Assembly: GCA_019925095.2 (NCBI GenBank)
Contig: CM034392.1
Location: forward strand, 1,061,501 to 1,125,500
Source of the DNA: Dendrolimus kikuchii
Taxonomy: Eukaryota; Arthropoda; Insecta; Lepidoptera; Lasiocampidae
Length of the DNA stretch: 64,000 nucleotides
Direction: 5' to 3'
Part shown: positions 1 to 10,900 of the stretch, piece by piece
Layout: every line of letters starts with the position of its first letter
Numbering within the stretch: position 1 is the first letter of the stretch
The notes under the pieces: model-generated
Seen by the model: the letters and a program-made list of their open reading frames with translations, nothing else
Database searches by the model: none
What the model was told of the DNA's origin: nothing
Program-made: the position numbers and the translations under genes

Positions 1-420
1 TGTTAGCCGTTCCATAAGGCGACCGCGGTAGTTGTGATCGTGGCGAAACACACAACGCACACAACGACCCATGTCAAGAGGTGGGTCGAATAACCGTTCC
101 ACTTGGATTCACGATTGTAACGACAGCAAGCAAGTGGAACGGGAAAAATCGCGGTGGTAAACGTGGTCGTTGTGAGTCTCTAATGGAACCTTAATGGACT
201 TTTGATGACGTCATAGTTCATTCTCAAAGCGTGTTCCTCTTGTGGCTTACAACGCTTAAAATGCTCCTTCAGCTATTCCACATACCGATCACGGTCGTTA
301 GGATCACCGCGAAAACGTCACTAATGACGTCATTATTTTCGAACACACAGCGCTCACAATGACACATGTCAAGAGGTGGGTCGAAGTGGGCGTTGACCAC
401 AGAGCATTTATTATCTCTAT
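1..420. repeat. Dispersed repeat S (CCGTTCCACTTGG family), partly duplicated
   Basis: CATGTCAAGAGGTGGGTCGAA occurs twice (75-94 and 366-386). Other copies are at 8800-8890, 52250-52350 and 55495-55735. Several CRE-like TGACGTCA sites are present. The window starts inside it. Confidence 0.6.
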
Positions 421-695
421 CGATACATTGACAAAGGCGCTATTTTTCAAATAACCATAAGCAACCAATGACATTTGTGTATTTCGTTGTTAATTACATC
501 AACGCTCCATAATCCATTCCACTTAAGTTTCTGAGCATTGTGAACTACAAGAGAACGCACCCTTTGTTGACAATCTGCAAATGCCAAAATAAAAGATTAC
601 GTCACGTCTCCATTTGATCAATAGCGTAGTGTGTTGCGATTTTAAATATCCCGCGTGTTTTTAATAATTTATATCAATCAAAATCTGTAAAATAT

Positions 696-873
696 ATTGA
701 TCGTGTACTAGCAGAAGGTGATGTCAGGAGCCTTAAGAACAGACGAGCTTGCATGACAAGAGTTATGAATGTCAAAGAGGCAAGTGAGGTGTGTAAGAAT
801 AAGCCTAAATGGCACTCTGTTGTTCGTGCCTACCCCGCAAGGGAGCTGGCGTGAAGTTATGTATGTATGTAAA
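696..873 (+). mobile_element. RTE LINE 3' end fragment
   Basis: About 175 bp matching the last codons of the RTE ORF ([20 protein letters not shown] ... ) and the (TATG)n tail. Strongly 5'-truncated. Confidence 0.85.
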
Positions 874-1317
874 ATATAGAAATTAAATTAAAAAATAATG
901 TTGGACATGTAATATTATAGCAATAAAGACATCATATGAAAAAATTAACTCGTATTTGAATTGCATCCATATTTCCCATTATTAAATTGTGAGGAACATT
1001 TTTTAAAATATTTCTCTCGCCATTAGTAACTTTCAACATCATCCAGACTACAATCTATAATCTGAGTTTACATTGTAATATATCTGTAAAACATTGTGTT
1101 ATCTTGAACATAGCAATTTTACAGAAAACTATTTTATAACCACTATAGTATAACTTTTACAGATAAAATACACTACAATAGAGTTACTGAAATTTTTGCG
1201 AAAACTAAATGGATGCGGTTTTAATTTATACTAATATATTATAAAGAGAAATGATTTGATTGTTTTTTTGCATTGAATAGGCTCCGAAACTTGAGCAGAT
1301 TAGAAAAATTCTTTCAC

Positions 1318-1810
1318 TGTTTAAGGCGGGGGAAATGCTATTTACGCACAATACTGGGTCCTTTGCAAGGGATTAGACCATAGTTGATCATGAAGGCTTT
1401 CCGAACACTAATCAAGCCAACTTGTGTGGAGACTCAGAGTTGCACGGGCAACACTCACTACCCACTAAAACCACCCTCCTCCCATGTGCCCCGCGCTTTT
1501 TATGTAGGAAAGGCTGAGACTTAGAACGTAGTTACGCCCAGTCCGATCCAGCGCAAAAAGTGCCTGAATGTGCCCCGGGAATCAGAACACATCCACTTCG
1601 TCAGCGGGGGTGATGAATCCTTTGCTCCTTTGATAGCTAAAGGCCCCCCCGAAGCGGTATTATTCAGGGTGGGAAGTCATGCGCATACCTGCGTCTCCGG
1701 ATGCCAGCCAACCGCCGGCGTCCGCGTGGAGTTGCATTAGTACGCGCAATAATACTCCTCTCCCGGCCACTGTTGGCAAGCTACACTATCCCCGGGTGAC
1801 ATAGGCTATA
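1318..1810 (+). repeat. Dispersed repeat H, GC-richer
   Basis: CTTGTGTGGAGACTCAGAGTT and CATGTGCCCCGCGCTTTTTAT match the inverse of 38700-39030. No ORF. Confidence 0.6.
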
Positions 1811-2489
1811 TTATATTTTCAAAAAATTAGGGATCCTTACTAAAACTCCAATAATGTAACCCAAGGTGTAAAAAATTACCTAAAATATTCTTTACATCGC
1901 GTGCGCTGCGAAAACTATTGATGATAGAATAAAATAATGTATTACGACTTTGCAGAACACATCATTATTTATAAAAAGTGCGACAGCATATGTCTAACTA
2001 TTTTAGTTATGCCACAGTAAGTGTTCTTTTGTTTTAAAGATTTAATTTTAATACCGCCGCTAGAAAAAGCTGATTATTTGCATCTTAGTATTCATCGTTA
2101 TCAAAATAAATTACTTCATATTCAAGACTGCTTCAATACCTTTATATAACTTTTTGTATTATTCAATTCGGACATTCCATTCGAAAGATATCCCGAGTTT
2201 TAAAATGTAAGTATTAGAAAAAGTTGCATGGTCGTCGCTCACCCTGCTCAGCTAGGCAGCACCTTATGCGATATAGGCGTCACTGGGGTATGGCGAAGGC
2301 TATTGAGATGAGAGATGATGATTATGATGATGAGATACGAGTCATTGTCAAGAAATGAAGTGCCGCGTGGCTCACTCGCGCGGTCGGCTCCCTACGCAAC
2401 GGTCGTGTGCGGAATCGAATAATTTTAGCTTAAAAATATTTTGAGTTTGCTTAGTAGGTAATTAACACAACAAAAAAAGTTATTTTTAG

Positions 2490-2519
2490 ATACCCGTGCG
2501 AAGCCGGGATGGGCTCCTA
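2490..2519 (+). mobile_element. Helitron-like 3' terminus
   Basis: ATACCCGTGCGAAGCCGGGATGG has a short stem (CCCG...CGGG) and is followed by CTCCTAG|T, a typical Helitron end. The rest of the element was not traced. Confidence 0.4.
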
Positions 2520-2632
2520 GTAACTGAATAAGAAGTGTAACTTTTTCCATATACACATTACTATGGTGTACACAGACTACCTATATTAAAAGGTAGTAGT
2601 AAAAACTGCGCAGTAAATATATATATATATAT

Positions 2633-2945
2633 ATTTTTTTAATTGCAGGAGTTCAGCAGACAGGCAGACGGCCCACTTCATGAAAAGCGGTTACCATCGC
2701 CTATGGACGTTTGCAACACCAAAGGTGCTACAAATGCGCTGCTGCTCTCTTCAGGGAGACTGGAACCTGGTCACCAATGCCGGAACACAACTCAAGGCTG
2801 TTATGGCGACATACTTTAGACCAGGGGTGGTAGCCATCCAGTCGGGCAAATGCCCTTCCACCTGGCTGTGGGTTGTTTTGTCGCCTCTTACGACAGGCCG
2901 CCGGGCCGCAGGAAATTGTATTCTTTCTCCGTTCCTGCACGGATA
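2633..2945 (-). mobile_element. R300 retroposon, full length
   Basis: R300 is the name used here for an unclassified dispersed element. Read on its own strand it starts TCCGTGCAGGAACGGAGAAAGAATACAA (first 20: TCCGTGCAGGAACGGAGAAA) and ends CTGAACTCCTGCAATAAA plus an A-rich tail. The constant A-tailed 3' end and variable 5' ends suggest a LINE-mobilised retroposon. Here the T-rich tail is at 2633. Confidence 0.75.
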
Positions 2946-2965
2946 AAATATACATATATTACGTA

Positions 2966-3150
2966 TTCGTGTACTAGCAGAAGGTGATGTCAGGAGCCTT
3001 AAGAACAGACGAGCTTGCATGACAAGAGTTATGAATGTCAAAGAGGCAAGTGAGGTGTGTAAGAATAAGCCTAAATGGCACTCTGTTGTTCGTGCCTACC
3101 CCGCAAGGGAACTGGCGTGAAGTTATGTATGTATGTATGTATGTATGTAT
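2966..3150 (+). mobile_element. RTE LINE 3' end fragment
   Basis: Same 3' segment as at 696-873, with a longer (TATG)n tail. It is inserted directly after R300 copy 2633-2945. Confidence 0.85.
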
Positions 3151-3825
3151 TACGTATTCATCTGTTATTGACTAAGAATGAACATAAATTTTGATACTCT
3201 ACAGGTCTAAATCACATTCATAATTCTATGTAGTACAGTACAGTACGCTACGAAAATACAGTAACAAAAAGTACCGCAATTGACAAACAAGGGATGTAGC
3301 GGGTGAACGAGGCGAGCGGGGGGGTCGGGGTTGCGGGGGAGCGCCGCGGGGAGGAGGCCGCACAGGCGCACCTGCGCACGCGCACGGCCCGCGCACGCGA
3401 GCGACGCGACCGCGAAACGCACTGCGCCATTCACAAATCACATTATACTCTTGTAAAAACTTCTTTACATATTGATAAACACTTAGTAATTACGCCTATA
3501 AATTATTGTTGTTAAAAACGTCATTGGTAATAATTATTGTGATCTTTACAAATAGTGTAAATAATTTAATTACTAAAATACTGACAGGAGCTACATTTCC
3601 GGTTAACTACCTTCATTACTTTTTTTTATCGATCTTATAGTATAAAACCTGGTGGGAATGGCGCACGCAAGTCAGTGTAATTCTGTGACAGTCAAGTGTG
3701 AGGACAATAAGTTCTGTGCAAGTGTTGTGTGTAAATCGGAAGAATAATACATTAAAGTGATTTATGGATTGAATTTAAACTTAAACAAAGTAAAATTAAT
3801 TTCTGACAAAACGATTTTATAATAT
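3151..3825. other. No gene recognised; GC island and LTR-like patch
   Basis: 3301-3430 is a sharply GC-rich block without a VPS13-like frame. 3643-3740 has GTATAAAACCTGG plus GTCAGTGTAATTC, an LTR-promoter look. The rest is AT-rich. Confidence 0.5.
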
Positions 3826-4155
3826 TTTCTTAAGTTTTCGCGACTTGTATATATAATAAAACTACGTTTTAACGGTTTTAAGCGCGGTAATTTATTTGAT
3901 TTTTATAATTCCGACGTTTCGGCCACTTTTCAGTGGCCGTGATCACGGAAGACAAAGACGTCAAGTGTCAACGAGTATTGTTAAAGTTTTATTTAGCCTA
4001 CCGCCAACTTGTTCATTTTAATTATTGAATTTTAATTTTGTTTATGGTTATTATTTACTCTATGGGAGCCTAATCTAATTTACCACCGCTTCGCAACATG
4101 TTCTGGCTTGAAGAGAAGAAGCGGCGCAAAAAACTCTTCAGCAAACATGCCTAGC
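3826..4155. mobile_element. Long-TIR MITE, left half
   Basis: The outer arm TTTTCTTAAGTTTTCGCGAC, the inner arm and the interior are present. The right arm is missing and the interior runs into GAAGAGAAGAAGCGGCGC, also found at 22008, 39955 and 61610. Confidence 0.65.
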
Positions 4156-4790
4156 TCTAATAATTTTATATAATATTAAAATTAAAATGGGTGAAAGGAA
4201 AAAATGTTTTATTTTCTTTTCACTCATTCTTTCATTAAAGTAAATGTTGGCAACACCAACAAACAATTGAAATTTGACTTTTGTCACATACAAATTTACC
4301 TTCTAATGTAATGGTGCGAATTTAGTAAATTTATTAAATATCTCTCGTGGTACCATTCCTACCCTTTCCTTAATAGTTTGATTTAATCATATGGTCCTTC
4401 GAGCCGGATATGAACCAGCGACCTATGGATTTCCTTCTCTTACTAGTTTCATTTAATCAATAACAACAAAAGCGCAATTCAGATCACGTCATGGCCGAAC
4501 ATCATGTTCCATATTCATCGTCCAGGTGTCGGCACCGTACGACGAAAACAGAAGACAGAACACTGCTCCAAAATGTACGTCTTCTACGAAAATATTTATA
4601 TATTGGATCATCCTAAAGACCCAACCAAAATCTGTTTGAATATCACAAATTGCTTCACAGTACTGTTCCTGCTCTAGAAAAACAAGCGACAAACAAATCT
4701 CCAGCAAAAATAAAATTTACCATTTGGAAGTGATTTGTCAAATGCGATACTTTCGAAACGTCTGCGAAACAAGAAAATGAAATAGATAAC
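4156..4790. other. Intron after exon 27; short LINE-like trace
   Basis: On the minus strand around 4515-4560 the frame SSYGADTWTMNMEH recalls the LINE 'TYGAETW' region. Nothing else is recognised. Confidence 0.4.
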
Positions 4791-4935
4791 CTGCAGATGG
4801 AACTTGGTCCACTCTCACTTCGACCGCATGCGGCAATTTGTTCAGCACCTGCAACGCCGACCGGACGGTGACGAGTTTGCGCGCCGATCCCTCCAGAGAC
4901 ACTTCGAACACCAGCCGAGCTTCTTCGCCAGTTTT
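4791..4935 (-). CDS. Vps13D: Vps13D-like exon 27 of window (most C-terminal seen)
   Basis: 145 nt. The acceptor is ATACCTCAG and the donor CTGCAG|GTTATC. It enters in phase 0 and leaves in phase 1. It encodes [36 protein letters not shown] and DQVPSA. 'L.F.V...[13 protein letters not shown]...VEV' is the VPS13 VAB strand pair. No following exon is recognisable down to position 1. Confidence 0.93.
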
Positions 4936-7900
4936 CTGAGGTATAGGCATTTTATAAAAACTGTTATTACGTCAGTATATTCTAGAGCCAAAGGAAAATC
5001 AAAACTTAGCCTTGTTATGGTGACTTGAATGGGAAGTTTAATGGTATGTGCGAATTAGGGAGATCCCATACTAGTCGGCGCGGATTCGGCAAATAAAAGA
5101 CAAAAAGAGCTTCACACTATATTAAGTACATATTTATGTAATATATAAAATTTCTGCATATATTATATATATACTAGCTATACCCGGCAGACGTTGTCTT
5201 GCCCTTGAAAATAAAAATCTAGAACCCGATTGCAGCGCCATCTACCTGGCTCAAATATGAATCTATACCTTCCCGGGACCCACTTGAACACACAAAAATA
5301 ATTTGACCTAAATATTGGAACCCGATTACAGCGCCATCTACCTGGTTCAAATTAAAATCTATACCATCCCGGGACCCACTCGAACACACACAAAAATAAT
5401 TTCACCTAAATCTTGCAACCCGATTAGAGCGCCATCTACCTGGTTCAAATTTGAATCTATACCATCCCGGGACCCACTTGAACACACACAAAAATAATTT
5501 CATCTAAATCTTGCAACCCGATTAGAGCGCCATCTACCTGGTTCAAATTTGAATCTATACCATCCTGGGACCCACTTGAATACACACAAAAATAATTTCA
5601 CCTAAATCTTGCAACCCGATTAGAGCGCCATCTACCTGGTTCAAATTTGAATCTATACCATCCCGGGACCCACTTGAACAGACAAAAAAATAATTTCACC
5701 TAAATCTTGCAACCCGATTAGAGCGCCATCTACCTGGTTCAAATTTGAATCTATACCATCCCGGGACCCACTTGAACACACACAAAAATAATTTCATCTA
5801 AATCTTGCAACCCGATTAGAGCGCCATCTACCTGGTTCAAATTTGAATCTATACCATCCCGGGACCCACTTGAACACACACAAAAATAATTTCACCTAAA
5901 TCTTGGAACCCGATTACAGCTAAATTATTCTACATGTATTTTATCAATAAAATAACTCCGACCGAAGCATCTGTTTTAAACGATATTCAGTTTTTTTAGA
6001 TCCGCTTTGACGATATTTGCAGCACGCATTCTGTCAATTCTATGTCAAACCTCATAAGGTTATATTACGATGGTAATGGTGGCGATGGTAGCCGCTTTCC
6101 ATCGAATGGACCGTCTGCTTGTTTGCTGAACTCGTGCAATAAAAAAAATGATAAATAACTATATTATAAGAAAAACCAAAGTATCCTTAGTATACCTGGG
6201 TCGAATACAAAAACCGGAAGATAAAGTGTTCAAGTTACATAAATTGCATATTTACATTATTTGGTCATTTATTTCTTTATTATATAAGATTTTTTTTTAA
6301 ATTATTATTAACATATCTACGGACTCGAGTTCCGTGCCTTTTTTTACTACTTAATTTCTATGAACAATTTTAGAGTCCATACACGCTTATTGTTTATTTT
6401 TGTTACTGTGTGTGACATTAATTTAGTGATTTATATGTTATGGTGTACCTTAAGATTAACTTATTATATTGATTTATCCTATTTTTAATACTAAACTTAT
6501 ATGCTGGTGTTGTGAGGAAGTGCATGTGCAGTGTTGGCCTTATATCTATACTTATATATAGTCGTATCTAGTGCCATGTGTGTTGTTTTTTTCTTTTCTG
6601 TGCCTGGGTTATTAATTTTTAGGCTCTTTGTGTGTCTTGGTTTGTTTGTTTGTTGTGTCTTTATTATATAAGATTATGTTGTGAATTTGTTAGATTTGAC
6701 AGTATTTTGTATTTTAACAAATATTATTATTAGAATTGCTCTCGTTTAAACTGAAGACTGTTCAGATACTGAATATTTCAGTTTTGGGGGGACGTTGAAA
6801 AATAATCCAATAATAAAAAATAAACTTTTCATATTAATGTAGATTGAAGAAATAGCAATCAAAACATATTGTTCCAAACATTTGTAGTCTTCTCTTGATT
6901 CCCGTATTTAAAAGCCTTGAGTAAGGAGTTTTTGGCGGGAACTGAAAGGAGTTTTATTTTCTAAAAATGTGTAAAATTACTCTAAAATTAACAATAGTTG
7001 TGGGATATTGATAGTTTTTGAGTAGCAATTATGTGTTTTTGCGAGAAACGTGAACTATATAGCCAAATGTGGCCTTTCGAGTTGTCACAAGAACTCCGTT
7101 GAATGACGTCGATTGTAGGCTACAATACAACGGCGCCTGGCTTAAAGGCCTAGTTGCCAAGCCTTAGACATGAAAAAAAAGCCTTGAGCACACTCACCGC
7201 ATGCGTGAGATGCCTGAAGAAGACGCCGACCCGGTCGACGCAGACGGGGTCCGGCGGCGCCCAGCCCTCCATGCGCAGCGCCAGCTGGTGCAGCGTGGCG
7301 GGGTGCTGCCCGGCGCCCCCGCCCCCGCCGCCGCCGCCGCCGCCGCCGCCGCGCCCGCGCGCGCGGCCCCTGCGGCCCCCGAACGAGAACGGCTCCGTCT
7401 CGCCCGCCCGCACCACCATCCACGAGTCGTCCGGGCCCGACCAGCTCGTTTGTTCGCGCAAACTACAATCACAACAAAGACGTGATCTTTTTCAAACCGA
7501 AACCGACGAACGGGCAGACGACCCATCAAGTGGAAAGTAATCATCGTCGACTACAGACGTTCGCGACAGTAGACACGAAAGAGCAACTTTACGATGTGAT
7601 AGATGACCTAGGAATGGAATTGGGATGGGATAGAGTAATCAAACAGGAGCGATGGGATAAAAGGATGGAATCTTGCAGAAGAAAGAATGGAATGGTGCAG
7701 GAACGGAGAAAGAATACAATTTCCTGCGGCGGCAAAGCCAGGTGGTAGGGTATGTGCCCGACTGAATGGCGATCTAGAGTATGCCGCCATAATAACCTTG
7801 TGTTGTGTTCCGGCATTATTGACCAGGTTCCAGTCTCCCTTAAGAGAGCAGCAGCGCATTTGTAGAACCTTTGGTGTTGCAAATGTCCATAGGCGATGGT

Positions 7901-10900
7901 AACCGCTTTCCATCAAGTGGGCCACCTGCCTGTCTACTGAACTCCTACAATAAAAAGAAATACGAGGGGAATAGTATAGGGGCTATGAGAGTGTGGTATC
8001 ACAGCAATCGAACCGGCTTCAGCGTGACTACAGCACAATTTACCAAGATAATAATTCCAGTATGGCTCTCCTAAGTTTAAAATAAAACATAAGCATATCT
8101 TATAAACTGCTTTAAAACACTTTATTGCACAGAAAAATTATAGAAGAAACCATATTTATAATAGTGATGTGAAATAATTGAATTCATCACTTACATGTCT
8201 GAGGTGGTGAGCACAGTGGTGAACCACAGCTTGTGTCCGGTGTGGTTCCTCAACGCGTAGGGCACGAAGGGCGAGCGCCGCCGGTGGCCCGCGGGACTGC
8301 CCTTCGGCGACTGCTCCACAGCACCCCCAGACTGAAATTAATCAACAATCAGTCCATCCCAGAAAAAAAATTTGACGGCAAAGTCGCAAGTTCCCCCTAT
8401 TTTATTTAGTTACAATCTAGGCCCCGACAAAAACTAATTCGTACAAATCTGTAAAAGCACATTTTATTACCCTGTCGGCATTTAAACTGATTGTGATCCT
8501 TTTATGATCGTCTTCCTTTTTATTGGCATACGTTTGTAGTTATTGTAGAAAACAGCCGATTGTTCTATTGTGCTCGTTTACGGCCGCTTGCGGCTGCATC
8601 ATTAGCCAGGTGTGCGGATTACGATTACTAGGAAATTGTGTGGACGTTGCCGGGCGGGCACATTCGCATTTGTGAAGTATAAAACGACGGGCTGATTGAG
8701 AGAGGAGTCAGTTGAGCTACGACTACGATAATTCGTAACAATATTAATAATAATAATAATCCGTAGACAAACACAGAAATTTCATGGCCCCAAATTCACT
8801 AGAGTTTATGATTGTAACACCCGCGAGCAAGTGGAACGGGAAACATCGCGGTCGTGAACGTGGTCGTTGTCAGCCTCTTGTGGAACGAAGCCTTTGAAAA
8901 CACATTATATTTTTTATCCGTGCAGGAACGGAGAAAAAATACAATTTCCTGCGGCCCGGCGGCCTGTCGTAAGAGGCGACTAAACCACCCACAGCCAGGT
9001 GGTAGAGTATTTGCTCGACTGGATGGCGACCACCCCTGGTCTAGAGTATGCCGCCATAACAATCTTGTATTGTGTTCCGGCATTAGTGACCAGGTTCCAG
9101 TCACCTTTAAGAGAGCAGCAGCGCATTTGTAGCACCTTTGGTGTTGCAAATGTCCATAGGCGATGGTAACCGCTTTCCACTAAGTGGGCCGTCTGCCTGT
9201 CTGCTGAACTCCTGCAATAAAAAATAAATAAAAAATGTACTGTTTTTTAATGTTGATTAGAATAAAAAATATATTCTAAATTCCTGTAAAATAGGTGAAG
9301 GTATTATATCTACCTGTTGCGGTGCGTAGTAGTCGGCGGCCCAGTTGGCCTTGACCAGCTGGCAGAGCTCGATCAGCGTGGAGGTGACGTTGGAGCTGAG
9401 CACCTCGGCCGAGGCCACCTCCACCTGCACCCGCCCCAGGGACAGCTCGCTGGTCAGCGTATACTCCCAACTGCTTTCGAACCTTTTGGCATAACACTCA
9501 TAAATTATAATAAAATAAGCTTTATTCGTAGCTTGTGGTAGTCATTACGATACCACAAGTCGTGGTAGCGTAATGTCTAGCGAAGGCGTCCTAAAGTCAA
9601 AGGGCGCGGGTTCGATCCTGGCCGGAACGCATGCACCACTTAGGCAGTTTTCTGACCTAATGTGCATATTGTTACAATTACCACGTGCTAAGAACCATGA
9701 GGGAAAACATCGCGATGCAACCTGCACATCGAGATAATCGATGTGTCAAACTTACCAAGCCGCCTTGGACAAGCGTGGCGGGTATACTGTGCGTTCCTCT
9801 ATAGTGGAAGGCCCGAGCCCAGCAGTGGGACAGTTACGGTCTGTTATTATATATGTCAAGCTTTATTTAACGACTCGACCGCAGCGCCATCTTCTTTGCT
9901 ATGACACGGAAACGACGTTATTTATCGAGATTTTTTTATTTTTATTGCAGGAGTTCAGCAGACAAGCAGACGGCCCACTTGATGGAAAGCGATTACCATC
10001 GCCTATGGACATTTGCAACACCAAAAGTGCTACAAATGCGCTGCTGCTCTCTTAAGGAAGACTGGAACCTGGTCACTAATGCCGGAACACAACTCAAGGC
10101 TGTTATGGCGGCATACTCTAGACCAGGGGTGGTAGCCATCCAGTCGGGCAAATGCCCTACCACCTAGCTGTGGGTTGTTTTGATGTGATTCAAGTGTTGA
10201 CCCAGGGTATTAACTATGCCCAGTTCCATTTAAATCCGTTCAGTAGTTTTCAGATGACACTTTAACAGACTGACAGATGAAAAAAATCTAAAAACGGGAT
10301 TTTCAAAATCTGCTGGTCCGAAAGCGCTCATTTTCTGGAAAACTGCGATCCAAGCTTACTGGGCAGAGAGGAAAATTGAAAAAAATGGAAATGCTGTCAA
10401 GAGGGAACAAAGAAGCTTTTTGGATATTAAAAGTGAAGGACACCGGGCACTGTTGCATGGAAATTTTACCCACGCTGTACAGAAATAAAATAGGATGGTA
10501 TAGACAGATCAGCGTCTGTAGTTTACGATAGCATGGGTTCCATCAATGTAGGTATTGTCTGCCAGGAAAAAAAATGAAAGTGTATTGGATTTATTTATTT
10601 TATTCAACACAGTCAATGTCTACAGGTTCTTGTCTGGACCAAGATAGAAAATAAACCACGCTGGCTATATACGCGCAGCTACCAACGGTGCGGCAGCCGT
10701 GAATGCAAGAGCAGTAGTAACCTTCGATACTCTGTCTACCATGTTTAGTCGGTTCACCAATATATATGTGTAGTACTGTTTGCTCCTTATAACAATAATA
10801 GCCGCGCATAAATATCCCACTGCTGGGCTCGGGCGTCCCACTATAGGAGAACGGACAGTATACCCGCCACGCCTTTCCAAGGCGGCCTGGCAGGTATGAC

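Larger units (their letters stand above)
421..2489. other. No gene; AT-rich intron or intergenic sequence
   Basis: It holds an RTE fragment (696-873) and repeat H (1318-1810). The rest (421-695, 874-1317, 1811-2489) is AT-rich and shows nothing recognisable. Confidence 0.6.

Noticed and set aside
2680..2946. Recurrent ~90-codon ORFs ([20 protein letters not shown] type and [12 protein letters not shown] type)
   Set aside because: They are the two strands of the R300 retroposon; frames vary between copies through indels and neither strand shows a conserved start-to-stop frame, so I do not call a protein.
3207..3434. GC-rich minus-strand ORFs as a further Vps13D exon
   Set aside because: All three minus-strand frames are open in the block, none resembles the VPS13 segment expected after exon 27, and no phase-1 acceptor gives a family-like sequence.
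5225..5925. CRISPR-like array
   Set aside because: Repeats are head-to-tail without unique spacers, in a eukaryotic genome and linked to a transposon end.
9557..9622. tRNA gene
   Set aside because: A- and B-box-like motifs belong to the head of a SINE; the cloverleaf is not maintained and the same head is joined to the same body at five places.
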